A stretch of 64,000 nucleotides of DNA, taken from assembly GCA_963969595.1 (NCBI GenBank), contig OZ018408.1:14319823-14383822 (forward strand), written 5' to 3'. Positions within the stretch are counted from its first letter, which is position 1, and each line of letters begins with the position of its first letter. The stretch is from Neckera pumila (Eukaryota; Streptophyta; Bryopsida; Hypnales; Neckeraceae). The notes beneath the pieces are model-generated. The model had not been told where the DNA came from. It did no database searches and worked only from the letters and a program-made list of their open reading frames with translations. The position numbers and the translations under genes are program-made. Below are positions 47,959 to 59,827 of the stretch, in pieces.

Positions 47959-50898
47959 TCACTGGTAAAACGAGATTGACCGCTGCTCAATTCGTTGGTT
48001 CCAGCCAAAGCAGCGAGACAAACTGCCAAACCAGTCCTCGGTTTGGTCATGCTTATTCACAGTGGGCATGGGGAACTCACTCATGGAGATCCGCATGGAC
48101 TCGCCTTTGCACAACTGCTGCCTTTTCTTGCCGTCGAAGGACACCCAGGCGTTGCTTCGTGCTGCGTCAGGGACCTTCAGCTCCAGAAGCGCAGAGTCGG
48201 GTAGAATGACAGGCCGGAAGGACAGCGAGTGAGGGCAAATGGGAGTGAACAGTATGCAAGGTACGTTTGGGTGCACCATAGAGCCTCCTGCTGCTGTGGA
48301 GTATGCAGTACTGCCAGTGGGAGTGGCCACGATGACTCCATCCGCTTGCACCTTCGTGATGAGCCGAGAGCGTTCATAGCACTCGATCTTGCAGAGGTAA
48401 GGGTTGGATCCCCGGTCCACCACCACTTCGTTGAGCACTTCAAACACCTTCCCAGGAATGGGTTCTCCATTCCGAAAGAGCTCACACCGGAGTCTCATGC
48501 GCAGCGTGATATAAACGCCACTTCCATGAATGATAGATCCCAAGTCCATCTTAAAAACCTCGAAGGGATGCGCTGTCAGGAACCCGAGTGAGCCCAAGTT
48601 GAAAGAAATCACAGGAGGTACAGCCTCGCGGAACAGATTGGAGGCATGTAGAATCACTCCATCCCCGCCCAGACACACCACAAAGTCCACCATCTCGTGT
48701 AGCTCACTGCTGTCCTGGTTGTAGAATGTCTGCACAAAACCATAGCCCGGAAGCCTGGCAAACTCATCGTGCACGTCAGGTTCCACCACCACGTTCATGC
48801 CTTCCTGGTGAAACAAGTAAGACGCCACAATTTGGGCCTGGTCCAGCAGCTCATTCCCCAGTTTCTTCAATAACAACACGGTTTTCGGTGGGGTTTTCCA
48901 CATGAGCATTTGCTGTTGCGTGCTGGGATGCGAGAATGCGAGAGTGGACTCTTTTACTCGCTCCCGGGTACACGAGAACCCGTCAGTTCGGACTAAGTAC
49001 ATCTCGGCTTTGCGTCTGGATTGAACCCTCACAACGCCTGTCGTACTTGCGCACATATCTCCCTCCACCACAGGCGTATTGTCTTCAGATCGTCCTTGGC
49101 TCTCGCCAGAGTCAACTCTGAACAATGCGCCATTCCTTGATTTCTCATCACTCGAGAGAGTTTCTGCATCAGCCGTCACGGCGCCATTTGTATTATTCCC
49201 ATTTCTTATTCTTTCACCAGTTCGATCATTCTCTGCGCCAGTTTGTTGGTTGAGCCTCCCATTCTCACTCGGCTTCACGGCGGCACCCGGAGCTGCCTGA
49301 GGAATACCTGGACCAGCTAATCCCCAAAACCCAGCCGCCCCGGAAATCAAACCCATTCGGTCCCTCCTTGCTGTAGTCTTAGCTAAATCGTCTTTTCCAA
49401 CAATTGGACCGGTTTCCTGAGGAGTCGTCTTTGGTCGCCTCATGAATTGCGACATTGAATTTTTACTGAACACATCTGGACCAGGTCGTTGTGCTTCGAA
49501 GGAGCTTCTAACTGCCCTAATCATTTGTCGATTATCATTGTCTTCGTCCGCACCTGAATCTTCACCACTCGAAGATACGTCCATTTCAGTAGTAACGCTC
49601 TTATCAGAACCGCTGGTATCAGAGGCGTACTCATCAACTGCTGCAGCAGAATACACAGCTGCCCCTCCACTCTCATTCACATCATCTTCACTGCTTGGTG
49701 ACAAGCTCTTCGTCGAACGCGTCCCTTCCTGGAGGACAAATTCACGCCACCTCGACACCATAGCACAAGCACGCCCAATTCCACCCTGACTGTGTAGATA
49801 CAGAGGCTTATTCTCAGGATCCGCTACCAGTTTCGCAAACGCCTCCACTTGCTCTGCAGTGGGAGCCGTCCGAAACGGAACAGGTAACTTGATGATCCTC
49901 AGCTTCTTGGTCTTTTCGGCAGTTTCCAGCATCGACTGCGCAAATGGACTACCCGACTGTTCATATCGCATGTCGACCACCACCTTGAACCCTTCCTTCA
50001 GGAGCCATTCCACACCCTCCTCGGTGACTTGACCCCCTCGCCAGAACGCAATCTCGTCGTCCCCATTGCCATTTTGGAAAGGACGCAGTTTGACGGAAGC
50101 AAGGTTGGGAATGTCAGCGTGACTAGGAGAGCCCGGCATTCTTGGAAATCCAGCATCTAGACATATGTTATGCAGCCGTTGCAACGGCCTGTAAATACTT
50201 TCGGGAATGAGCGATGGGAATAAACACGTTTCCAGGGCCTCTTGAAAGGATTCACAAGCTTCCTTGAGCTCCGCCCGCATTCGTGCCAACGGAGGAACCT
50301 GTTCAGCAGAATTCACTATATTGACAAGATGTCGGCTTCCAACAACCTCCCCACGGCCCTGCTGCAGCACAGCCCCCATGCGAGCAAGACCAGCCACAAC
50401 TTTCTCCTCCAAAACAGGAATATCTCGATCGTTTGCATAGCCCATCGACACCGTGCGAAGCGAGGTCATCACAGCCACGTGCAAGACTTCCGTCAACCTG
50501 TGAATGCGGCAATAGGCTTCCACTTCTGCAAGGTCTCCAGGGGGTGGTCCATTCCGAAAGAAACTGGATTCCTCCTCTTGGGCTTGCAGCTGCACAACTT
50601 CTTCAATGGACAATGACGGTGTCCATTCGGCTGACACCATGTCGCTGGAACTAGCGTTCACTTGCCATCTCCTCCTTGGCGCTGGACCAATCTTACATGA
50701 AAGGGAGTCAAGATCCACACGTCGCAACACCCCAACTCCACCCTTCCCAACGTGTCGGTGGCAACCCAATTTCCAGACTCTCCGAGAGAAACTCTTCTGG
50801 GGTGAGCCAAGAACGGTGTTGAACCCTGTTGTTGCCATGATCCGCCGTTCACCACAACATGAAAGGCAGATGTCAAGAGTGCTGCACCCTATTTCCAT
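47959..50898 (-). CDS. NADK2: Chloroplast NAD kinase, NADK2-type, intronless
   Basis: This is one open frame of 979 residues, close to Arabidopsis NADK2 (985). M21 (at 50838) is a likely alternative start, because a basic, Ser-rich transit peptide follows it. The conserved N-terminal region (PPGDLAEVEAYCRI) precedes a tyrosine-phosphatase-like domain (AFWRGGQVTEEGVEWLL; loop LYLHSQGGIGRA near residue 375, lacking the catalytic Cys). A long acidic Ser-rich linker leads to the kinase domain after GDMCASTTGVVRVQSRRKAE. NADK motifs are GGDG (744-747), NLGSLGFLT and TPTGSTAYSTAAGG (from about 859). It phosphorylates NAD to NADP with ATP in plastids. Arabidopsis NADK2 has many introns, while this copy has none. 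Confidence 0.95.
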   Translation of the reverse strand: MEIGCSTLDICLSCCGERRIMATTGFNTVLGSPQKSFSRRVWKLGCHRHVGKGGVGVLRRVDLDSLSCKIGPAPRRRWQVNASSSDMVSAEWTPSLSIEEVVQLQAQEEESSFFRNGPPPGDLAEVEAYCRIHRLTEVLHVAVMTSLRTVSMGYANDRDIPVLEEKVVAGLARMGAVLQQGRGEVVGSRHLVNIVNSAEQVPPLARMRAELKEACESFQEALETCLFPSLIPESIYRPLQRLHNICLDAGFPRMPGSPSHADIPNLASVKLRPFQNGNGDDEIAFWRGGQVTEEGVEWLLKEGFKVVVDMRYEQSGSPFAQSMLETAEKTKKLRIIKLPVPFRTAPTAEQVEAFAKLVADPENKPLYLHSQGGIGRACAMVSRWREFVLQEGTRSTKSLSPSSEDDVNESGGAAVYSAAAVDEYASDTSGSDKSVTTEMDVSSSGEDSGADEDNDNRQMIRAVRSSFEAQRPGPDVFSKNSMSQFMRRPKTTPQETGPIVGKDDLAKTTARRDRMGLISGAAGFWGLAGPGIPQAAPGAAVKPSENGRLNQQTGAENDRTGERIRNGNNTNGAVTADAETLSSDEKSRNGALFRVDSGESQGRSEDNTPVVEGDMCASTTGVVRVQSRRKAEMYLVRTDGFSCTRERVKESTLAFSHPSTQQQMLMWKTPPKTVLLLKKLGNELLDQAQIVASYLFHQEGMNVVVEPDVHDEFARLPGYGFVQTFYNQDSSELHEMVDFVVCLGGDGVILHASNLFREAVPPVISFNLGSLGFLTAHPFEVFKMDLGSIIHGSGVYITLRMRLRCELFRNGEPIPGKVFEVLNEVVVDRGSNPYLCKIECYERSRLITKVQADGVIVATPTGSTAYSTAAGGSMVHPNVPCILFTPICPHSLSFRPVILPDSALLELKVPDAARSNAWVSFDGKKRQQLCKGESMRISMSEFPMPTVNKHDQTEDWFGSLSRCFGWNQRIEQRSISFYQ

Positions 50899-50899
50899 T

Positions 50900-52130
50900 C
50901 AGAGGGAATGTTATGCTCTGAACCAGGAAATTGTTTCACCGACTAACGGAGAATCATATCCCGGCATGTGTGCGGGACCAGATCATCAGATGTCTGAGTT
51001 TGAAAACCACTCAAGCCCCCAAAATTCTTCATCCCCCAGGGCCGTCAGAAGAAGTCGTCACCTGTGCCAAAAGAAAAGAAAAGGAGGTTTGCTAGAATTA
51101 GGTCAACAAAACCACACGACCCCTACTTGCAGCGCCACTAAAGTCAGAGTTTTAATAAGCATATCATGTCCCCGAGGAGCTAGTCATTAGAGCATGGGAG
51201 CTGGTCATTAGAGCATGACATCCACAGGTAGCAGCAAGTAAGCCTAATCTTCAGTTCATCACGTGTCGAATTTTCGGTAAAATATTTCACTAGCTCATAT
51301 TCACTTCTAATCTCTGTACCCTAATCATAGAGACCCCAATAAATAATAATTAGGCCCTTGATGAAATTCAAGTGATCTGTAGCACCATCTCAATGAATCC
51401 AGAATGCTCAAGGCGCAGCTGGAATTCAGAATCATTCTAAGACAAAAAAAATCCTTTCCAATCAGCCACACAATCAATTGAAAATTGACAGCCACAAACT
51501 CCGACGCAGCGTTAGTTGGTTGCTAATCTCCACGCAACTAAATTCTTCCAATCGCAATTCCATTCTCACAACCAAAAAGAAACACCAAACAGAAACCCTT
51601 CCCCAATCTCACAGACCATTCCAAATCCCTCCAAAACAATTGCCGCACCCTCCCCGTTGCGAAGATGACAACACCACAGCCAGACTCAATCCACAACAAC
51701 CCCAACTCCGAACCTCCACATCAACAAAGCAAGACCCTAAAATGCTTCCCCTGGACAGAAATCGAAATTCACCAAGTCCAAGCAATTGGAATTCACGCAC
51801 CAGAGGCTCTGCTTCACCATCACCTGCTCCTGCTCCTGCCTCTGTCTCTGTCTCTGTCTCTGTTTCTGATTCTGATTCTGATGCTTTGCAACCTGAAATC
51901 CTGTCACCAAGCAAACAAGCTCGGAATCAGAATGTGGAAGGCGTGCGATCCGTCTTCCTGGAGGTCTTCGGGGGCTCTTCACCCTTATCGACCCAAATCG
52001 CGGAGATTCACTAGCTGAACGAGCGCCCGCAGCTTCGATGCGAAGGCCCTGACCTTCAGATCCACGGTTGGTATGAACTGTCCCTTGCAGGGCAATGGGA
52101 GAGGGGTGTCCGACGTAGCAGGTGACTCAC
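50900..52130. other. Upstream region of NADK2 with a CT-rich block and uncertain open frames
   Basis: This should hold the NADK2 promoter and leader (minus strand). On the plus strand a frame at 51478-52014 encodes a Ser/Pro-rich stretch driven by a (TCTGYC)n repeat at about 51829-51880. The overlapping frame at 51665-52018 is equally long. No domain is visible, so I do not call a gene, though a lost 5' exon is possible. Confidence 0.35.
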
Positions 52131-52139
52131 ACTTTACAT

Positions 52140-55100
52140 CCATTTTCATCATTTTTCATCCAACTGTCATCTAAATCTCACCCAATTGTTCACCCTAATT
52201 AGATTATTGTCATCCAAATTTCATTCAATTGGTGTGAGGGGATCTTGCAATGTTCAAACACTCATTCTATTCAAATTCTTGCACTACTTGAATTTAACTT
52301 GGCGGTAGTATATTTAATTTTTTTTATTAACTAAAAATTTTGAAACTAAAATACGTTGATTTGTAAAATTAGTAACAAACAAAAGGACTTAAAACTCAAA
52401 AGGAAGTCAAATCATAAATACTAAAGGCCCCTGCGTCTAACAACTAGAGGTTGCCTTAGTCGAATTTGATTACAACTTCAAAATAGCCATTTGGGATATT
52501 TTCAAACTATAATAAATAAATAAATAAATAATTTAGAATTTTTTCTATTTTTACCTCATTTTGAAATTATAAAAAATCAAAAAAGTCAAAGAATTATTGT
52601 AATTGCAAGCTTAATATCTTAGAGTCCAAATGATAAATATTATGTGTTTTTCAATTGTATTGTCTGCGTTCAATGCAAAGGCGAGTCATTCCAAATCTTG
52701 ATTAGGAGCTAGTATGTAAAGGTCCCTACATCCAAAGATTGGATTCAATAAACATTACTCAATCTCAATTGTTGCCTTTAAACTCTTTAGTTTTTTGTAC
52801 TTAATTTTGATCTATAAATGAAGCTCTTCAGGTTTAGTCCCTATTCCAATGCCAAATAAGATATAAAAAATGCAAAGAATCATTGCAATTGCAAGTTCAA
52901 TGTTTTAACATCCAAATTAGATTTTTAGGCTTTTTGAATTGAATTTCTCACTTTGAAATTATTTTTCAAATTTAAATTATAATTTAAAAAAAAAAAATCC
53001 ATTATCATGTCATTTGAGTTTCAAAAAGATACCAAAAAGAATATTTTGATACCATTTTAATACGAATCCTTCAACTAGAAAGCTAAAATAGTTGATAAGG
53101 AGTTGATAAATAGTAGGGATGAACATTTGAGATGGTTGTTGTATTCTTTCCTATATAGTAGAGATGAACAATTGGAGTGGTCTTCGTATTGTTTCTAATA
53201 CAAGTTTTGCTTCAAGTACATTGTCAAAAAGGAATTTGAGCTACAATTGAGTTAGAATTAAAAAAAACTTGTAAAACCACATGATAAAGTAAAATGTAAA
53301 TCAAAATTAATCCTCAAGGAAAGAAATGCAATTAGTTCACAATAATTTAGGGGGGAAATCTTATGATGAGTAAAATACAAATTAGATCCTCAAGAAAAGA
53401 AATGCAACTAATTGAACGCACGGTTTAGGGGGGGATCTTTTGTAGTCACATGATAAGTAAAACACAAATGAAATCTTTAAGGAAACAAATACAACTAATT
53501 GAACACATTGTGTGAGGTTACAAACAAAATATGAGCACCAATTGTTATCCTACAGTACTTAATAAGATGCCAATTGAAATAGTCATCTTTCCTTAAGATG
53601 TGGTCACTTGTTGTATTTAACTTTTAAACAAGAATACTCCAATGAATTTCTTAAATCTTGGATTTTTCTAATGAAAAAGTTGGAAGGAAGGAAGAAACTA
53701 TATTAGAGCCTTAGAATATTTTGATTGGAGAAACCTACTAATTTTTTTAAATTTGTCATATTTTTATTGGCAATCCTTGCATTGTTAAAAAGACCATCCT
53801 AATTATATTTTAAATGAAGATTTTGGTACATGACAATTAATGGCTTGGAGTTGGCCATAACAACACACTCAGAAGCACCTAGCTACCACATCTCTAAGGC
53901 AAGAGTGACTTAACTCCTAAGCATTCCATAATCCATTTGAGTACAACTAAAATATGTTTTGCTAAAAGTGCAACAAATACTATATGAAAATAAAAGCCGT
54001 GATCCCAAATATAAAGCAGTGACTTGAGATGAAGAAATGAATGCACTACTCAAGTTAATTAAATTAGTACAAGATTTCCTTAAATGAATTTTAGATGAAT
54101 TTTGGATGAAAGAAGATGGAATGAACGAGGGTGGTCTCATTCATTTGGCCATAGTAGCTTGCATTATATGCATTATATTAATTTCATCTTCAATATATTG
54201 TGAACTACCATATTAACTCCTAACTATCCAAAATTTCAACTTTTTTGTGTGTGGATAGTTAAATTCCTCTGTCCTTTCTAAAAGAATTTATGGGCAGTAT
54301 TGAAGGTAAATTATTGGAAGCTTTTATTTTTCACTGAAAAAACTAAATATTTGATTTTTGAAAGGTGCTCAAAGGCATATATGTACCACTAGTGGAAGAA
54401 TAAAGCGGCTTGCCAATTTTACTTGATTTCCCGGCTTTGAATAAAGCTTGTCAGTTTTACTTGATTTTGAGATTTAAAAGATTGTACTTATCAATTTGCT
54501 TTGAAAATGGTCCCAACGGAAAGAGTAAAGCATTTTCATGATTTTCACAATTGAAGATTTAAACATGCAAGTCTTGATTTGGAGTTCATTTGCAATTTTT
54601 ACTTATAAAAAATGCATTTCCACAACTCCAAGGTGGATTGTGTAATGAGTTCGATAGCTCTGCATTTGAACTTAAAGTTTTTGGAAGTACACAATTTCTA
54701 GTTGTTCATGTCACCTCCTATTTCAAAAATCTCTTATATGCAAATTTTTCAAACATTGCGGGGAATATACTAAAAATAGGGGTTTATTCATACATACATC
54801 ACACTATTACAATCACAACGACCTCTATAATATCACAATTCAATTTTGAATAATATTATAGAAATTCAGTTGCTTTTGTAATAGCCATAGGATACTTTCT
54901 ACAAAATATTATGTACTCTTTTCGTGAAATATTTGAAAAGTGAATGGATACTTCTAAAAAAATTTCAAAGAAACTCTTCAGACAACAAAACTACTGAGAA
55001 ATTTCACGTCTTTTTAAAATGTGATATTAAAGAATGAGGAAGCACCACCCGCTAGCATTGCTCTACATATTCAAATGTGAAGATTCTAATTACATTGTTC

Positions 55101-55348
55101 ACTTGATTAATTTATTCTTATTGCAATGTTTTCATCTTTGCAAAGGTTATTTTGTAAAATTATGATATAAAGATTTTCTTTAATTACTTTATATTGCACT
55201 ATATAAATTTTTTTGAAGAACATTGTATGAGGATGTCAATATTTTCACTTAAAGTACAAATACTTTGTTTATCTACATTCTATCACATGAAAAATTGATG
55301 AAAGTAATATATTTAATGCATAGCAAAGCAAGTGCCAATTGCTAGTAT

Positions 55349-55350
<2 letters not shown>
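52140..55350. other. AT-rich intergenic DNA without recognisable genes
   Basis: Very AT-rich, with stops in all frames. No transposon ends, RNA gene or coding motif recognised. Confidence 0.55.
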
Positions 55351-55432
<82 letters not shown>

Positions 55433-55480
55433 TTTTTTTTTTTTTATTTTTTTATTTTTTTTTTTATTTTTTATTTTCCT
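55351..55480. repeat. (AT)n microsatellite followed by poly-T tracts
   Basis: About 30 AT dinucleotides (to 55411) lead into T-rich runs broken by single A residues. It is low-complexity sequence. Confidence 0.9.
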
Positions 55481-55548
55481 ATTATAATCTCACAACTTTT
55501 ATGTAATTTCACACTCAAAAATGGAATGCACACTAATAACCAAGCTCT

Positions 55549-55740
55549 TTAACCCTTAGAGGACGGATTGGTGACCACGAAAATCATCCTTTTGGATACC
55601 ATGTGAATCATTGGCTTAAAAAATTGTAAAAGCACGCATACAAAATTTCAAAGATGAATAAATGGCACTTCTGTCCTACACAAAAGGATTCTTTGTCATT
55701 CATCGGACACAAAACGTCCACGACGTCGTTTACAGGTTAA
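55549..55740. mobile_element. Short TTAA-flanked MITE, copy 2
   Basis: The ends are TTAACCCTTAGAGGACGG and, inverted, TTAACCTGTAAACGACGTCG. It is homologous to 34187-34431. The TTAA flanks and CCC start relate it loosely to the TTAACCCCTAAAG family. It is 192 bp and non-coding. Confidence 0.62.
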
Positions 55741-56895
55741 ACATCTATATGATTAGATTTTGGAAAAACAAACAATTTGCTTCATTGGGATAACTATAAG
55801 TCCTGTGATCTTTTTTTCATAGGAAAAACACACTTCAAAATGTTTAGGCCCTTACACCAAGCAAATTCTTACAATTCTCAAATCAGTGCACGCTGTTACT
55901 GTGACGGAGGCGCAATGATTGACTTTCTGCTACCCCAACCAGCTCCATTCATTTACAGATGCAACCACTGCTCTTCTTCTTTTGTCAGAAATTGGAGGGT
56001 AATCAATTTCGAACCCAGTTGAATCATAAGAAGCTTTAAGCTTTAGGGTAGTGATGAGGTTCTCTTCCTGCTTCTCCTTCCGAGGGTGTGAAGGCTCGAA
56101 GAGTGAGAGTTCCGAAGTTTAGATGCATCGCTACCATTGCTGGAGTTTCCATGAGTTTCCATGAGTCAAAAATTTCCTTCGAAGTAAGAGAAGTTGTATC
56201 GTTGAACGGACGGTCGCCCATTCGTGCGAAACTGCGAATGCCTGCATTGATTATTCGCCTAGCTAGATCCGTGGAACGGTTTTGCTGATGGTGCACCACG
56301 TGATCGATCCTTCTCCCCGGAGTCGGTACCATGCATGTTCAAGCAAACTAGTTTATTACAGTAGTCGGTATTTCATGTTCAAAGCGCGGCGACTTCTGTT
56401 GACTTCTCCCACATGTGCAGAGCCGGGACAATCTTTTGGTAGGAGATCGTGAACAGGAACAATCATAAAGTACTCGTCTTGGGATCACGAGAATTTCCTC
56501 TTGCAGGTGTGCTTGGGAAGCAGTCTTTGTGTTTGTACAGGATATGGTTGAAGGGCAAGCGTCGAACGAAGAAGGAGCTAGCTGGGACATGGTGTGCTGG
56601 AAGATGAAGGGTTTGCAAGTGTTCGATTAGCATTCTGACTCTTGGCAATTTAAACTGAAGCTTGCGAAAGATTTTTGCTAGATTGGGTTGTCAATCGTCG
56701 CTTGGAGTGGTGCAGAGACCTGGCTATGGAGAAGCTCTGAACATTCAATTTTCCATCTGGTTTGAAGTGCTAGTTAGCGATCGAACGATGATGGTCACCA
56801 CCGCGCAAGTGCGGGTGTATGAATTTGCTATGTGTCGTGGAAGCTAGCGCCCATGCTGTATTGAAGGCAAAGATCGCTAGAAATAGGTTTCAGAA

Positions 56896-57936
56896 ATGCA
56901 GGAAGTCGCGGTAGCAGGCAGACATCACCATGGATCGGGGATTCGAGTGGGACGAACGCTGCTCACACTGGCCGCCGGAGTGCTTCTGGGAGTTGTGGCG
57001 ACGCTCCAAATGCTGAGCTACATGCGGATCACGACTGGAGTGCACGTCAAACCCAGCCTTGGTGAAACCCTAATTCAGCACGGACTGGCTATGGACGACG
57101 CGGAGCTTCTACGCAGGGCGACCCAGCCCGTCTCCCGCACCCCGAAAGTCGCCTTCATGTTTCTCACAAAGGGGCCGTTGCCTCTGGCGCCTCTCTGGGA
57201 GACCTATTTCCAAAACGCGCCTCGGAATCAGTACAGCATCTACATCCATTCGCTTCCAGATTACGTTCCCGATTACCCTTCCTCTTCAGTCTTCTTCCAT
57301 CGCCATGTCGCCAGCCAGGCGACGAAATGGGGCGAGATTTCCATGTGCGACGCCGAGCGACGCCTGTTAGCGAACGCGCTTCTCGACCCCGACAACGCCC
57401 GCTTCATCTTACTTTCGGAATCGTGCGCGCCCTTGCGCAACTTCACGTTCACGTACCGTTACCTCCTGAACTCGGTTCAAAGCTTTGTTGGTGTGTTTGA
57501 TGATCCGTCTCCCGTGGGAAGAGGCCGCTACGACGCGCGCATGCTGCCCGAGGTCGCGATCGAGCAGTGGCGCAAAGGCGCGCAGTGGTTCGAAGTTTCT
57601 CGTGAGCTCGCGACGTACGTCGTGGCGGATGTGAAGTACTATCCGAAGTTTCGGCAGTTTTGTCAGCCCATTTGTTATGTGGATGAGCATTACATTCCGA
57701 CTATGTTGTGGATCGAGTTCAGGAAGTTAGTGGCTACGCGGAGTGTGACGGCGGTGGATTGGACTAAAGGAGGCTCGCATCCGGGGGAGTTCGGGAAAGA
57801 GGACGCCGTGGAGTTTTACAAGCGCATTCGAGGGGACGAGGGGTGTGTGTACAATGGGGAGCCCGGGCATGCCTGTTACTTGTTTGCTAGAAAGTTCATG
57901 CCGGATAGCTTGGAATCCTTGCTTGCGATCCAGTAA
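56896..57936 (+). CDS. GT14 / DUF266 glycosyltransferase, single-pass type II membrane protein
   Basis: This is an intronless frame of 346 residues. A short basic N-terminus is followed by one membrane anchor (about residues 20-41, TLLTLAAGVLLGVVATLQML), a Golgi type II topology. The Core-2/I-branching region shows VAFMFLTKGPLPLAPLWETYF, ILLSESCAPLRNF, VGVFDDPSPVGRGRY, QWFEVSRELA, CYVDEHYIPTML and VDWTKGGSHPGEF, the usual order for plant DUF266/BC10-like proteins. These are implicated in wall polysaccharide or arabinogalactan-protein glycosylation, but the acceptor is unknown here. Length is typical or slightly short. All motifs are intact. Confidence 0.9.
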   Translation: MQEVAVAGRHHHGSGIRVGRTLLTLAAGVLLGVVATLQMLSYMRITTGVHVKPSLGETLIQHGLAMDDAELLRRATQPVSRTPKVAFMFLTKGPLPLAPLWETYFQNAPRNQYSIYIHSLPDYVPDYPSSSVFFHRHVASQATKWGEISMCDAERRLLANALLDPDNARFILLSESCAPLRNFTFTYRYLLNSVQSFVGVFDDPSPVGRGRYDARMLPEVAIEQWRKGAQWFEVSRELATYVVADVKYYPKFRQFCQPICYVDEHYIPTMLWIEFRKLVATRSVTAVDWTKGGSHPGEFGKEDAVEFYKRIRGDEGCVYNGEPGHACYLFARKFMPDSLESLLAIQ

Positions 57937-57972
57937 GTGCAGGGCTGCGTCCATTCGGTTTTTTCGCCCGAC

Positions 57973-58520
57973 ATCAGGAGGAGTCACGATTGTGAGCTCC
58001 CCTTGCCCCCGTCTTGATGAAAGGGATTCCCTCCGTTTGCACTTTCTTCAAATTGACTGAAACCCTAATCATGAAGTATTAGCCATTAGTGGATTCATGA
58101 TTTTGCGCTCACGATTCTGCCATTTTGATGAATTGGGGGATGTGGCTTCCTCGTAGTCCTTCAGGTAGTGCTTTGAAAGAATAGGCTGAAACCGGATCCA
58201 TCAAGCATTGGAGTAGTCGCAATCGGCTTAGTTCATTAGAATGGGGAGTCACAGTTGTGCTCTCCTCATTCTTCCATCTTGATGAATGGGAAAGTGCCTC
58301 CTCAAAAATCCTCCAGTTAGCTAGCACTTCAACGAATTCGTTGAACCTAATGTAGTGAGTATTGGAGATGATCTAGTAATTGGCTCAATCCACTGGGCTA
58401 CTACATTAGTGGCAGTGACGGTATGGCGCTCTCCATTCCCTCGTCTTGGGGAATGGCGGGTCTGGCCTCATTAGAGTAGCGCTTTGAGTGAAATTTGCGT
58501 CTTGTTCAGGATAAGGGCAG
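57973..58520 (+). repeat. Degenerate tandem repeats downstream of the GT14 gene
   Basis: Four diverged units start at about 57973, 58092, 58241 and 58410. Each holds a GGAGTCACRRTTGTG-like start, CTCYCCATTCY, TCTTGATGAAWGGGR and, in most, a CTTTGA or CACTTCAA block. Spacing is about 120-170 bp. They may lie in the 3' UTR of the GT14 transcript. Confidence 0.6.
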
Positions 58521-58631
58521 CTTTACTAGTTATGTCCGTTGATCAATATATTATGATTCCGTTCATTTCAGTGCAGGGCTCTAGTTAGTTAGTTAGTCGC
58601 TGAGCAATGGTTCCTGCAATGGAGTGAGCTT

Positions 58632-58712
58632 AGAGCATCATCAATCCAATTACATTTCTCATTTATTCAGCACCTTTTTCAGTGTTGGATTGATGCTTTT
58701 GTTACACACAAC
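58632..58712. mobile_element. Very short inverted-repeat element, GAGCATC type
   Basis: AGAGCATCATCAATCCAAT at the left is inverted at the right as AGCATCAATCCAACA, enclosing about 45 bp. It may be an internally deleted relative of the GAGCATC MITE at 4611. Confidence 0.4.
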
Positions 58713-59274
58713 ATTGTCAGAACATTCTTGACCCAATTGGAAGCCCATCCTTAGAAAGAATTTATGCGTACGATTAGGTGGGACACTTAGAATTACGGAA
58801 GGAAAAGTGGAAAATATGGCGAAAGAATCAAATAGCTCGGAAATAACGGAGAAGAGTTTATAGTAACCACAAAGATATCTTTATTGACAATAAAGATATG
58901 TAGAAGATGATTAATACGATACTTGTTCAAGAATGTTAAGAGTACAGTACAATTTGATATGTGAGATTGGATGAATTTGCCACAATATTAATCGTGTTGT
59001 TTGATCCTCTGAGCTTTAGTGTCGCTGAGCTCTCTATTATGCAACCTCCACGGTTTCAGTTTGATCATTGTATGACACTTTATTTGGCAATTTGGTTGAG
59101 TTTTCGAATGAAGCTCAGGTTCATCATCGGTTGAAGCAGGCCTAACATTTGTGACACACTCTACGTCTTTGAATTGATTCTTGAGTGGCAACAACGAGCT
59201 TCACGAGCTTCTACTACTCTTTCTTGCAGCTCTTCTTATTTCTCCTTTGAGAATTGTGTACTCAAGTAGCAGTT

Positions 59275-59383
59275 GCGTAGGATTTTCAATCTGAACAATT
59301 AGCAATGCTACAAGGCCCTGCACTCTAGGAAGCGTAGGATTTTCAATCTGAACAATCAACAATGCTACAAGGCCCTGCAGTGG
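59275..59383 (+). repeat. Tandem duplication, 57-bp unit, two copies
   Basis: Units at 59275 and 59332 both begin GCGTAGGATTTTCAATCTGA and share ATGCTACAAGGCCCTGCA. They differ at only a few positions. Confidence 0.75.
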
Positions 59384-59573
59384 CTCATTTTTTCAGTAAG
59401 ATCCTCCACAAACCTCTTCACATGTGGATTTTATCAATGCAAAGCCTCCTTTTAACTGAAAATAAAACAATAGAAAGTGAACAAATAAGTAAATGGGGAA
59501 CTTTATGGCAAATTTCATTAAAATGGTGATACTCCATATGCCATTTTTATGCCATTTTTAGACCGCGCAGTCT

Positions 59574-59827
59574 GAACCAACTGGGAATGGTATAGATTTT
59601 ACACAACCAACTAGGAATGGTATAGATTTTACATTGTAGTCTAAGCCATCTAGGACAAGTACAGATTTTAGACCTCGTGGGTTGACAAGGAAATATGAGT
59701 GAACCAACTGGGAATGGTATAGATTTTACACAACCAACTAGGAATGGTATAGATTTTACACCGTAGTCTAAGCCATCTAGGACAAATACAAATTTTAGAC
59801 CTCGTGGGTTGACAAGGAAATATGAGT
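59574..59827 (+). repeat. Tandem duplication, 127-bp unit, two copies
   Basis: Units at 59574-59700 and 59701-59827 are almost identical (GAACCAACTGGGAATGG at the start, GGAAATATGAGT at the end). Each contains its own internal duplication around GGAATGGTATAGATTTTACA. The low divergence implies a recent event. Confidence 0.85.

Noticed and set aside
51478..52018. Ser/Pro-rich open frames upstream of NADK2
   Set aside because: Two overlapping frames are equally plausible, both driven by a CT-rich repeat, and no domain or splice chain supports either.
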